A stretch of DNA of 19,382 nucleotides from Gemmatimonadota bacterium (GTDB lineage: Bacteria; Gemmatimonadota; Gemmatimonadetes; Longimicrobiales; Gaopeijiaceae). The stretch covers positions 1 through 19,382 of the forward strand of contig JAUXEE010000009.1 of NCBI GenBank assembly GCA_030618065.1, read 5' to 3'. The notes below the pieces were generated by a model that saw only the letters and a program-made list of their open reading frames with translations, was not told the origin of the DNA and made no database searches. Shown here piece after piece: positions 1-7,061 of this stretch. The position numbers and the translations under genes were made by a program. Positions within the stretch are counted from its first letter, which is position 1. Every line of letters starts with the position of its first letter.

Positions 1-26
1 GCTCCTTGTCGATGACGCCGCCAATG

Positions 27-61
27 GGGGATGACCGCAACCACGCGGTCATCCCCTTTTT
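27..61 (+). terminator. Rho-independent terminator of an upstream transcript
   Basis: A perfect 12-bp stem (27-38 with 45-56) closes a 6-nt loop and is followed directly by five T residues (57-61). This is a classic intrinsic terminator for a plus-strand transcript entering from the left edge. Positions 1-26 contain nothing I can identify. Confidence 0.9.
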
Positions 62-87
62 GACATCCAGTTGGGCCCGGACATACT
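60..87 (+). promoter_or_regulatory. Sigma-70-type promoter candidate for purD
   Basis: TTGACA at 60-65 is a perfect -35 box. CATACT at 82-87 matches the -10 consensus at 4 of 6 positions, with a 16-bp spacer. It lies 64 bp upstream of the purD start and its first two bases are the last Ts of the preceding terminator. The housekeeping promoter consensus is assumed to apply in this organism. Confidence 0.55.
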
Positions 88-150
88 CTTGCTTTCGATC
101 CGTTTTTCCCGGGGAACGGAACCCCACCCCCTAGAAGCCAAGAGTCAGCC

Positions 151-1443
151 ATGCGAATCCTCATGGTGGGAAATGGAGGGCGCGAGCATACCCTCCTGTG
201 GAAGCTGAAGAATGACGCGCCGACAGCAACGTTTTTTGCCACTCAACCCAACGGGGGAATGGCCGCTCTCGCCGAGGGTGTCGAGATCTCTCCCGGAGAC
301 ACGGAGGCTCTGGCCGGATGGGCAGCCTCCAACTCCATCGACCTGACCGTCGTAGGGCCCGAGGCCCCGCTAGCGGATGGAATCGCCGACAGATTCCGGG
401 CCGAGGGGCTTCCCGTTTTCGGACCCTCCGCGGCAGCCGCTCGCATCGAGTCATCCAAGGCCTACTCTAAGAAGCTCATGCGGAATGCTGGGGTCCCCAC
501 AGCCGATTTCAGGGTCTTTCGGGATCTCCCCGCTGCGGAGGACTACGTCCGGGAGCAGGGAGCGCCCATCGTGGTGAAGGCCTCGGGCCTGGCCGCCGGG
601 AAAGGTGCCGTGGTCTGCGAGACCGAGGACCAGGCCCTCCATGCCCTCAGGGAAATGATGGAGAATCTCCGGTTCGGGGAAGCTGGCCGAGAGGTGGTGA
701 TCGAGGAGTGCATGCGGGGAGAAGAACTCTCCGTCTTTGCCCTGACCGATGGCAAAGGAGCCCTCATCCTCCTTCCCTCCCAGGACCATAAGCGGGTGGG
801 GGAGGGGGACACCGGCCCGAACACGGGAGGGATGGGGGCTTACGCTCCGGTCTCCCTGGTGAACCCGAAGCTCATGGAAGATGTGGAAAAGAAGGTTCTT
901 CTCCCCACACTCCGGGCTTTGGAAGCCGACGGCTCCCTCTTTCAGGGACTCCTTTATGCCGGGATCATGCTCACACACGAAGGTCCCAAAGTAGTGGAGT
1001 TCAACTGCCGGTTTGGGGATCCCGAAACTCAGGCCATCCTCCCCCTTCTCTCCAGTTCCCTCCTGGAACCCATCGCCACCATCGCCGAGGGCGGGTCGGT
1101 AGCGGGCATGAAGCTCCGATGGCATTCCGGGGGGGCCGTCACCACCGTCCTGGCCTCTGCGGGTTATCCTGGAAGTTACGAGAAGGGAAAGGCCATCGAG
1201 TTGCCGCCTTCCCTCACCGAGGATCCGAACCTTTTCGTCTTCCACGCCGGTACGCGACGGTCCGCCGAGGGCCTCCTGACCTCTGGTGGCAGGGTGTTGG
1301 CCGTCACCGGCCTGGGGGATTCCCTCGGGGAGGCTTCCCGGAAGAGCCTGGTTGGAGCGGATGCGGTGAACTTCGATGGAAAGTATTTCCGAACCGACAT
1401 CGGGTGGCGGGAATTCGCCAGGGACGAGGGAATGCGCCCATGA
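151..1443 (+). CDS. purD: Phosphoribosylamine-glycine ligase (GAR synthetase)
   Basis: This cytosolic enzyme joins 5-phosphoribosylamine and glycine using ATP, an early step of de novo purine synthesis. The 430-aa protein has the usual PurD length. It starts with the N-domain motif GNGGREH (residues 8-14). The ATP-grasp domain includes VVKASGLAAGKG (141-152) and the PurD signature around 211-232 (QDHKR followed by GDTGPNTGGMGAYAP). The metal/phosphate-binding segment EFNCRFGDPETQ lies at 283-294. The start at 151 gives the normal PurD N-terminus; the ribosome-binding site ahead of it is weak. It is the first gene after the promoter at 60-87, and the M16 peptidase pair follows 83 bp later on the same strand with no clear terminator between. 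No other purine genes are in the window. Confidence 0.97.
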   Translation: MRILMVGNGGREHTLLWKLKNDAPTATFFATQPNGGMAALAEGVEISPGDTEALAGWAASNSIDLTVVGPEAPLADGIADRFRAEGLPVFGPSAAAARIESSKAYSKKLMRNAGVPTADFRVFRDLPAAEDYVREQGAPIVVKASGLAAGKGAVVCETEDQALHALREMMENLRFGEAGREVVIEECMRGEELSVFALTDGKGALILLPSQDHKRVGEGDTGPNTGGMGAYAPVSLVNPKLMEDVEKKVLLPTLRALEADGSLFQGLLYAGIMLTHEGPKVVEFNCRFGDPETQAILPLLSSSLLEPIATIAEGGSVAGMKLRWHSGGAVTTVLASAGYPGSYEKGKAIELPPSLTEDPNLFVFHAGTRRSAEGLLTSGGRVLAVTGLGDSLGEASRKSLVGADAVNFDGKYFRTDIGWREFARDEGMRP

Positions 1444-1526
1444 TCATCACTACCACTCCGACCGCGGAGGGCTGACCCGTCCAGGACTACCCGGGGTCGC
1501 AACGGGGGAAGCCACCAATCGAAATC

Positions 1527-3041
1527 ATGAAGGTTCCTTTCCTCATCTACTTCTTCCCAATACTCCTCCTGCATGGCCAAACCGCGGGGGTGGAAGCCCA
1601 GGAGGAAGCTGGACCGACCCTCATGGTCCAGGAGCACAGGTTGGAGAACGGGCTACGCCTCTTCATCCTCCCCCGCCCTGGGGCGCCCATCGCCTCTTTC
1701 GTGGTCCAGTACCGGATAGGGGGCGTGAATGAGAAGCCGGGGAATACGGGAATCTCCCACCTCCTGGAGCACCTCCTCTTCAAGGGAACCACTTCGGTAG
1801 GAACGCTGGACTACGCCAGAGAGGCCCCCCTTCTCGAGGAAATGGACCACCTCCATGATTCAATCCTGGCGGCGGCGGATCTGACCCCCCCTGACACCGC
1901 CACCATCTCCTCCTTGAAGGAACGCATACGGATGCTGGAAGAGGAGGCATCCCACTTCGTCAACAGCAACGAGATCGACGAGATCCTATCCGAGAACGGG
2001 GCCCGGAACCTGAACGCCACCACCACCTCCGAGTCCACCACATACTTCGTGGAGCTCCCGTCGAACAAAACCGAGCTCTGGTTCGTCCTGGAGGCGGACC
2101 GGATGCGAAATCCCGTCTTCCGGGAGTTCTACACAGAGCGGGGCGTGGTGGCGGAGGAACGGCGATTCCGCCTGGAGGACAGCCCGGGTGGCCTTCTCTA
2201 CGAGGCCCACCTGGCAGCAGCCTTTCAGACCCACCCCTACGGCACGCCGGTGGTGGGGCACATGGAAGACATCCAAAGGCTCTCCCGACAGGATGTCAAA
2301 TCGTATTTCCAGAGGTTCTACGGTCCGAACAACGCCGTCCTGGCCATCGCCGGAGACATCGATCCGGACCAGATCCTGACCTGGGCCCGGGAGTATCTGG
2401 GCCCCATTCCCAGGGGAGAGGAGCCGCCTCCCGTTCGAATCCTGGAGCCGAAGCAAAGGGGGGAACGCCGGGTGGAGGTGGTATTCGACGCGGAGCCGGC
2501 TCTTCGCATAGGGTGGAAGGTCCCTCCGTCCCAGGCGGAGGATGCGCCAGCCCTCTACATGTTGACCTCTCTCCTCACGGGGGGGAGAAGCTCGCGAATC
2601 TACCGGCGTCTGGTGTTGGAGGATCGGATCGCCTCCGGGGTCACCTCCACCATCGAGCCCGGACAGATGTACCCGGGGCTTTTCTCCATCCAGGCCAGCC
2701 CTTTACACCCTCACACACCTCGAGAATTGGAGGACGCCATCTACGAGGAGTTGGAAAGATTGAAGGAGACCCCGCCGGAAGAGAGTGAGCTCCAGAGGGT
2801 TCGAAACCAGCTGGAGGCATCAGAGGTGCGGCGGCTCCGGTCCAACTTCGGACTGGCGCTGCAAGTCGCGGCCTCCGCGTCCCTCTTTGGGAATTGGCGA
2901 ACCACCTTCGATTACTCCGGAAAGCTCCAGGAGGTCTCGCCTCAAGACATCCAGCGGGTAGTCACGACCTACTTCCAGAAGGAGTACCGGACCGTGGCGA
3001 CCCTCGTGAAGCCTTCGGCAGATCAAGGGGAGATCCGGTGA
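1527..3041 (+). CDS. Secreted M16 family zinc metallopeptidase (catalytic member)
   Basis: A 504-aa insulinase/processing-protease-like peptidase. Residues 1-24 form a signal peptide (hydrophobic run FLIYFFPILLL, possible cleavage after VEA), so it probably acts in the periplasm. The inverted zinc motif HLLEH is at 78-82: two histidine ligands and the catalytic glutamate E81. The third zinc ligand is most likely E211 in the segment VVAEERR. The H82 to E211 distance is longer than the roughly 76 residues usual in M16, because a charged, probably helical insert (about residues 97-150) lies between. The C-terminal half carries the second M16 domain, including LLTGGRSSRIYRRL. Its stop codon overlaps the GTG start of the next gene (GTGA), so the two M16 proteins are probably made together and pair, as many bacterial M16B proteases do. 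The natural substrate cannot be told from sequence. Confidence 0.93.
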   Translation: MKVPFLIYFFPILLLHGQTAGVEAQEEAGPTLMVQEHRLENGLRLFILPRPGAPIASFVVQYRIGGVNEKPGNTGISHLLEHLLFKGTTSVGTLDYAREAPLLEEMDHLHDSILAAADLTPPDTATISSLKERIRMLEEEASHFVNSNEIDEILSENGARNLNATTTSESTTYFVELPSNKTELWFVLEADRMRNPVFREFYTERGVVAEERRFRLEDSPGGLLYEAHLAAAFQTHPYGTPVVGHMEDIQRLSRQDVKSYFQRFYGPNNAVLAIAGDIDPDQILTWAREYLGPIPRGEEPPPVRILEPKQRGERRVEVVFDAEPALRIGWKVPPSQAEDAPALYMLTSLLTGGRSSRIYRRLVLEDRIASGVTSTIEPGQMYPGLFSIQASPLHPHTPRELEDAIYEELERLKETPPEESELQRVRNQLEASEVRRLRSNFGLALQVAASASLFGNWRTTFDYSGKLQEVSPQDIQRVVTTYFQKEYRTVATLVKPSADQGEIR

Positions 3042-4549
3042 GAGCCTTGGCACGATTCCCTCGAGCCCCAACCGCCCTCCTCCTGGGGTCCCTTCTCTTG
3101 TGCACGGCGGCCTCGACCGAGGCCCAGGCCAGACGGCCCGTGGGCCGGGACGCCGCCATGAGTCTCCGTTTTCAAGAGTTGCGTTTCGACCCGCCTCAGG
3201 TCCAGGAGCGGACCTTGGAGTCGGGCGTGTCCGTCTTCCTCATGGAGGATCACTCCCTCCCCCTGGTGACCCTCTACGCCCGGTTCCGCGGGGGGTATGC
3301 CCTCCTCCCCCGAAGTTCCTATGCGGCGGCCACTGCCCTTCCAAGCCTCCTCCGCAACGGTGGCACCACGGCAATTCCCCCCGACTCGGTGGACTACCTG
3401 ATGGATTTCTACGCCCTTCAGATGACCTTCGGCGGAGGTGGGCAGAGCACATTCAGTAGCGTCAACACACTGACCAAACATCTGGGTCCAGCCGTCGAGC
3501 TGTGGACCGATCTCCTCAAGAACCCACGCTTCGACTCCCTCGAGGTGGAGGTGTGGCGAGATCGCCAACTGGAGAGTACAAGGCGAAGGCCAGATAATCC
3601 GGGCCTTTTGGCCGTATCTGAATTCAATCGGATCATGTTCGGGGACCACCCCGTCGGATGGGAGATGAACGGGGAGGATCTGAGTCCCGGGAGGCTCGGC
3701 AGGGACGCCGTCTTCCAGGTCTATTCCCGGGTTTTCTGCCCAGAGAATATGATCTTGGGGGTAGTGGGGGATGTCCAGTGGTCCGAGGTCGCCCCTCTTC
3801 TGGAGGAGATGGTATCTGGCTGGACCGCCTGTTCGGAACCCCTCCTGGAACCGAGGGTCCCCGAGTTGAGGAAGGGTCGATCGGTCTTCCTCATTCCCAA
3901 GGAGCTGACTCAGAGTACCATCGTCATGGCGGAGCCGGGCGGGGTCTCCCAGGGCACGGACCCTGATTATTTCGCATCCAGGATCGGGAATGCCATCCTT
4001 GGAGCCAGTGGGTTCAGCAGCCGCCTCTTGTCCCAGGTTCGGACCGAAAAGGGTTACGCCTACAGTGCGTCATCTCTCTGGACGACTCCGTCCCGATACG
4101 AGGGCATCGTGGGAGCCATTACCCAGACCAAAAGTGAATCGACGATCGCGGCTACCCAACTCATCCTGGAGATCATGCGGGAGATGCGGGAGACACCCCC
4201 CGAACAGGAAGAAGTGGACCGGATCATCGCCCAGATAGTGAACAGCTTCGTCTTCAACTTCCAGGATCCATCCCAGATCGTATCTCGACAGATGTTCTAC
4301 CTGGCTCAGGGGCTCCCGGAGGATTGGCTACGACAGTACGTCAAGGGGATACAAAGGGTGGATCCCGAGGCGGTCCGAAGTGTCTTCCGCCGTCACGTGA
4401 ACCCGGATGAGATGATCATTCTCATCGTAGGAAATCCCGACAACTTCGATCTTCCTCCCGACGTCCTGGGGAAGGTTCAGATCTGGGAGGTGGGAGGAAG
4501 GGAGGGAATCAACGAATCCCCACATGAAGAGCGGCGATCCCCCCGCTGA
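3038..4549 (+). CDS. Secreted M16 family non-catalytic partner
   Basis: The preferred start is GTG at 3038, overlapping the upstream stop codon (GTGA). This gives a 503-aa protein with a clear signal peptide at residues 1-31 (hydrophobic core ALLLGSLLL, cleavage near AQA). An open frame continues upstream to 2894 but would run inside the preceding gene and bury the signal peptide. The fold is M16, but where the zinc motif HxxEH should be there is ATALPSLLRNGG (about 98-109), so no zinc site is present. The conserved C-terminal segment RTEKGYAYSASS (335-346), which contributes substrate-binding Arg/Tyr in M16 partner subunits, is intact. This fits a heterodimer in which the upstream protein supplies zinc and this one completes the active site. 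The 3' end overlaps the convergent ubiE gene by 41 bp. Confidence 0.9.
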   Translation: MRALARFPRAPTALLLGSLLLCTAASTEAQARRPVGRDAAMSLRFQELRFDPPQVQERTLESGVSVFLMEDHSLPLVTLYARFRGGYALLPRSSYAAATALPSLLRNGGTTAIPPDSVDYLMDFYALQMTFGGGGQSTFSSVNTLTKHLGPAVELWTDLLKNPRFDSLEVEVWRDRQLESTRRRPDNPGLLAVSEFNRIMFGDHPVGWEMNGEDLSPGRLGRDAVFQVYSRVFCPENMILGVVGDVQWSEVAPLLEEMVSGWTACSEPLLEPRVPELRKGRSVFLIPKELTQSTIVMAEPGGVSQGTDPDYFASRIGNAILGASGFSSRLLSQVRTEKGYAYSASSLWTTPSRYEGIVGAITQTKSESTIAATQLILEIMREMRETPPEQEEVDRIIAQIVNSFVFNFQDPSQIVSRQMFYLAQGLPEDWLRQYVKGIQRVDPEAVRSVFRRHVNPDEMIILIVGNPDNFDLPPDVLGKVQIWEVGGREGINESPHEERRSPR

Positions 4550-5237
4550 GAAGCTCCCAACTCGTCTCCCGAAAGCCAGCCGCCCGCATCAGCTCCGCGA
4601 GATTCTCCGGATCGGGGAAGTCCTTCACAGATTCGGGAAGGTACCGGTAGGCCCAGGGGTGGCCTGACACGACCCCGCCCACCAGGGGCAGGATCCGCCG
4701 AAAGTATAGGAGATAGAGGTGTCGGAGTATGGGATTGGGAGGTTCGGTGAACTCCAGAACAACCAGGCGGCGGTGAGGTTTCAGAACCCGAACGAACTCC
4801 CGGAATCCTCTGGACAGGTCCGACAGATTCCGAACGCCGAAAGCCACCATGGCGCCCTGGAAAGATGCGTCGGGAAAGGGCAGCCGCAGAGAATCCCCGC
4901 ACACGGGGATCACCGATGATCCAGAGAGTTTGGGAATCCCCTCCAGAAGCATGGGGTGGGCAAAGTCGGAAGCCAGGACCTTACCCCGGAAGTCCTTACG
5001 CCTGGTGAGCTCCAGACTGAGGTCGAGGGTTCCTGCACAAGAATCCAGATAGCTCCCTTCCGGCTCTCCCTCCCAATCCAGGCGATCGACGGCCCGCCTC
5101 CGCCATCCCCGATCCACGTTCAAACTCAGGAGATGGTTCAAGAGGTCGTAACGAGGAGCAATCTCGGAGAAGATTCTTCGAACCTGTCGGTCCCGCTCCG
5201 GACCCTCTGAAGGCCGGGCTTGATCTGCCGTCTTCAT
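4509..5237 (-). CDS. ubiE: Demethylmenaquinone/ubiquinone C-methyltransferase (UbiE/MenG)
   Basis: A 242-aa class I SAM-dependent methyltransferase that methylates the quinone ring in the last step of menaquinone (or a middle step of ubiquinone) synthesis. The UbiE N-terminal signature appears as FSEIAPRYDLLNHLLS (23-38). The SAM loop reads LDSCAGTLDLS (64-74), where most UbiE proteins have GGTGD. D91 in ASDFA is the ribose-binding acidic residue. GVRNLSD (134-140) and the second signature YLPESVKDFPDPENLAELM (199-217) are present, as is the typical C-terminal GGIAALHVG. AGGAG lies only 2 nt before the ATG, a short spacing. No other quinone genes are visible, so ubiquinone versus menaquinone is not settled; menaquinone is likelier for the suggested phylum. 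It diverges from the sigma factor gene. Confidence 0.93.
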   Translation of the reverse strand: MKTADQARPSEGPERDRQVRRIFSEIAPRYDLLNHLLSLNVDRGWRRRAVDRLDWEGEPEGSYLDSCAGTLDLSLELTRRKDFRGKVLASDFAHPMLLEGIPKLSGSSVIPVCGDSLRLPFPDASFQGAMVAFGVRNLSDLSRGFREFVRVLKPHRRLVVLEFTEPPNPILRHLYLLYFRRILPLVGGVVSGHPWAYRYLPESVKDFPDPENLAELMRAAGFRETSWELLSGGIAALHVGIR

Positions 5238-5425
5238 AGCTCCTGTTTCTTGGTGTTCTTCGTCGGGCCGGGAAGATCAGGCTTCCAGGAGCCTGTCCGG
5301 GGCTGCAAGAAACGAAAAAAATGGTACCCGCGAAACCCTTTATGTTTCATTCTTGTACCATTATGTCCTGGGTGGGAATCCGCCCGCTGAGCTTTCAACA
5401 CGGACCAACGGAGATTCAGGTCCTC
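5238..5425. promoter_or_regulatory. Divergent ubiE / ECF sigma intergenic region with inverted repeat
   Basis: This 188-bp region separates the minus-strand ubiE from the plus-strand sigma gene and should hold both promoters. It contains a locally A/T-rich patch (about 5305-5366) and an exact 8-bp inverted repeat, AATGGTAC at 5320-5327 and GTACCATT at 5355-5362, separated by 27 bp. I see no convincing housekeeping -35/-10 pair. A GAAACC element at 5332-5337 resembles an ECF -35 box, but its -10 partner is not clear. Confidence 0.4.
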
Positions 5426-6016
5426 GTGGACTACGCCCAATTAGAGGACAAAGAGCTTGCCGTTCTGGCGGCCAAGGGTCGGGAGATGGCTTTCCGGGAA
5501 CTCCTGAGTCGATACGAGCGACCCCTCTTTTCCCTGGTCTACAGGATGGTCCGGGACCGAACCCTTGCGGAAGACCTGGCCCAGGAGACCTTCATCCGGG
5601 CCTTCAACGCCATCAGCAGCTACAAGCCCCGTTATAAATTCAGTAGTTGGATTTTCAAGATCGCCAACAATCACACCATCGACTATCTCCGGAAGCGAAA
5701 GCTGGACACGGTGTCCATCGACGGATCACCCCACGCCCGCAGTCCGGAAGAAGAAGCCCAGACCCGCTTGGTCGTGGAATCCCATGAAGAAGCTCCAGAT
5801 CGATATGTGGAGTCCAGGGAGCTGGGAGGCCAGATCGAAGAGGCCATCGGCAGGCTCCGACCCGAGTATCGCTCGGCAGTGCTCCTTCGCCATGTGGAAG
5901 GCCATACCTACGAGGAGATCGCCGACATCATGGACCTTCCCCTTGGAACCGTGAAGACCTATCTGCACCGGGCACGAGGAGAGCTGAAAGGCCTGCTGGC
6001 CCACGTGGACTCTTGA
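5426..6016 (+). CDS. ECF-type RNA polymerase sigma factor
   Basis: A sigma-70 family protein of the RpoE-like extracytoplasmic-function class, which directs RNA polymerase to stress promoters. Region 2 runs from FRELLSRYERPLFSLVYRMV through LAEDLAQETFIRAF to FSSWIFKIANNHTIDYLRKRK. Region 4 includes IGRLRPEYRSAVLLRHVEG, TYEEIADIMDLPLGTVKTYL and a terminal HRARGELKGLL. The chosen start is GTG at 5426, preceded by GGAGA at 5410-5414, giving 196 aa, normal for ECF sigmas. The frame is open back to an ATG at 5321 (231 aa) and one at 5363, but neither has a good ribosome-binding site, and their extra N-terminus does not look like sigma sequence. The following anti-sigma gene implies post-translational control by sequestration; autoregulation is likely but not shown. 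Confidence 0.92.
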   Translation: MDYAQLEDKELAVLAAKGREMAFRELLSRYERPLFSLVYRMVRDRTLAEDLAQETFIRAFNAISSYKPRYKFSSWIFKIANNHTIDYLRKRKLDTVSIDGSPHARSPEEEAQTRLVVESHEEAPDRYVESRELGGQIEEAIGRLRPEYRSAVLLRHVEGHTYEEIADIMDLPLGTVKTYLHRARGELKGLLAHVDS

Positions 6017-6105
6017 TGTCGAGAGGAGAAAGAATGGCCTGGGAAATGTTGAAACTTCAGAGGATGGTCGCCCGTAGTGGACATCGAGAACCTCATAGGA
6101 GTTAA
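6016..6105 (+). CDS. Small ORF coupling sigma factor and anti-sigma factor (candidate)
   Basis: A 29-codon frame in the otherwise empty gap between the sigma and anti-sigma genes. Its first ATG overlaps the sigma stop codon (TGATG, 6014-6018). An internal in-frame ATG at 6034 has a strong ribosome-binding site, AGGAG at 6024-6028, with 5-nt spacing, and would give 23 residues beginning MAWEMLKLQRM. The stop TAA (6103-6105) lies 5 nt before the GTG start of the anti-sigma gene, and that gene's own ribosome-binding site (AGGAG, 6097-6101) sits inside the last codons. The peptide is basic, with several Arg and His and no membrane segment. I recognise no family. It may be a leader peptide for translational coupling or a small regulator, or it may not be translated at all. 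Confidence 0.45.
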   Translation: MSRGERMAWEMLKLQRMVARSGHREPHRS

Positions 6106-6110
6106 ACGAA

Positions 6111-7061
6111 GTGGCATTCGACGGTGACCTGGGGCATCTGACCCCCGAGCGAATCCAGGAGTTCCTGGACCAACAGCTGACTCCCCAGGAGGAAGCGGTG
6201 GTACGGGAGCATCTTGCCGCTTGTATCCAATGCCAGAGTGAAACCCAAGCCTGGGGTCTCCTCTTCTCCGATCTCGCCAGCCTTCCGGAACTCGATCCAG
6301 GACCGGCCTTCCTCCACGAGGTCTTGGAACAGGCGCCAATTCGTGAACCCCTTGGTGATCGGGCCCGGGGCTGGCTGGCCGCAAGGAAAGCAAGGCGGCA
6401 CGAGGAGGCTCACATCCCGGCGGGAAGCATTCAGGACTACTTGGAGAACCTCCTTCCGGCTCAACCCACGGCCCGGTTGGAGACCCACCTCGCATCCTGT
6501 GCTTCCTGCGGCGGAGAGGTCCAGGAGTGGAAAGATCTCCTCGGGTCTTTCAAGCCTTTGGGACACTTCGCCCCCCGACGGGGGTTCGCCGAACGGGTCA
6601 TGGCTCAGGTCCTGGTTCCAGCCCCGGTATTGGCGCCCTCTGGCCGGTGGTCTTCCCTACCAGGTCAGGTTCTGGCCTGGGCCCGGACCCTCCTTCCGAA
6701 GACACGCCATGGTTGGGCCGTGGTTGGCGGGGTGGCCTCGGCACCCACTATTACGATGGCGGCTTTGATCTATCTCGTTTTCTCCAAGCCCCTCCTCACG
6801 ACGGGGACCTTCGGCTCCTACCTGCTCTGGAAGGCTTCGGCCCTTTTTGATACTCTCGCCTCCACCATCTCCACGGGAGTTCTGGAGAGCGCGGCACTCT
6901 TCCAGGCTTACTCGCTCTTGGATTCCCTGACGCAGTCTCCCCTTCTCCTGGGTTTGGGAGGGCTGGCTTTGTCCCTCATCAGTGCTGGTTCTCTTTGGGT
7001 CTTATACCGAAACCTCATCGTCACTCCATCGGATGATCGCTATGCGCGTGCTCGGGTTTAA
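6111..7061 (+). CDS. Membrane anti-sigma factor with two zf-HC2 zinc-finger motifs
   Basis: A 316-aa protein starting at GTG 6111 behind AGGAG at 6097-6101 (9-nt spacing). Residues 10-60 form an anti-sigma zinc-finger domain with HLAACIQC (H34, C38, C41). A second copy at about 107-145 has HLASCASC (H126, C130, C133). In this family the N-terminal cytoplasmic domain binds and blocks the cognate ECF sigma until an envelope signal releases it. Membrane segments are likely at 203-224 and 277-299, with further hydrophobic stretches between (229-270). Two zinc-finger copies in one chain is less common than one. Its place directly after the sigma gene makes that sigma the expected partner. Its stop codon overlaps the next gene, so the downstream envelope proteins are translated with it. 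Confidence 0.87.
   Translation: MAFDGDLGHLTPERIQEFLDQQLTPQEEAVVREHLAACIQCQSETQAWGLLFSDLASLPELDPGPAFLHEVLEQAPIREPLGDRARGWLAARKARRHEEAHIPAGSIQDYLENLLPAQPTARLETHLASCASCGGEVQEWKDLLGSFKPLGHFAPRRGFAERVMAQVLVPAPVLAPSGRWSSLPGQVLAWARTLLPKTRHGWAVVGGVASAPTITMAALIYLVFSKPLLTTGTFGSYLLWKASALFDTLASTISTGVLESAALFQAYSLLDSLTQSPLLLGLGGLALSLISAGSLWVLYRNLIVTPSDDRYARARV

Noticed and set aside
451..1245. Long minus-strand open frame (264 codons) opposite purD
   Set aside because: purD is unmistakable on the plus strand. The opposite frame has no recognisable domain and a His/Gly/Glu-rich composition typical of antisense reading in GC-rich genes.
1444..1526. Possible terminator or second promoter between purD and the M16 pair
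   Set aside because: Only weak short complementarities and no T-tract or clear -35/-10 pair are visible in the 83-bp gap.
3023..3649. Minus-strand open frame (208 codons) opposite the second M16 gene
   Set aside because: It is a shadow of the M16 coding frame, with no domain, no ribosome-binding site and a low-complexity composition.
5321..5425. N-terminal extension of the sigma factor from ATG 5321
   Set aside because: It has no ribosome-binding site, the residues do not resemble sigma region 1 or 2, and it covers the A/T-rich putative promoter and inverted repeat.
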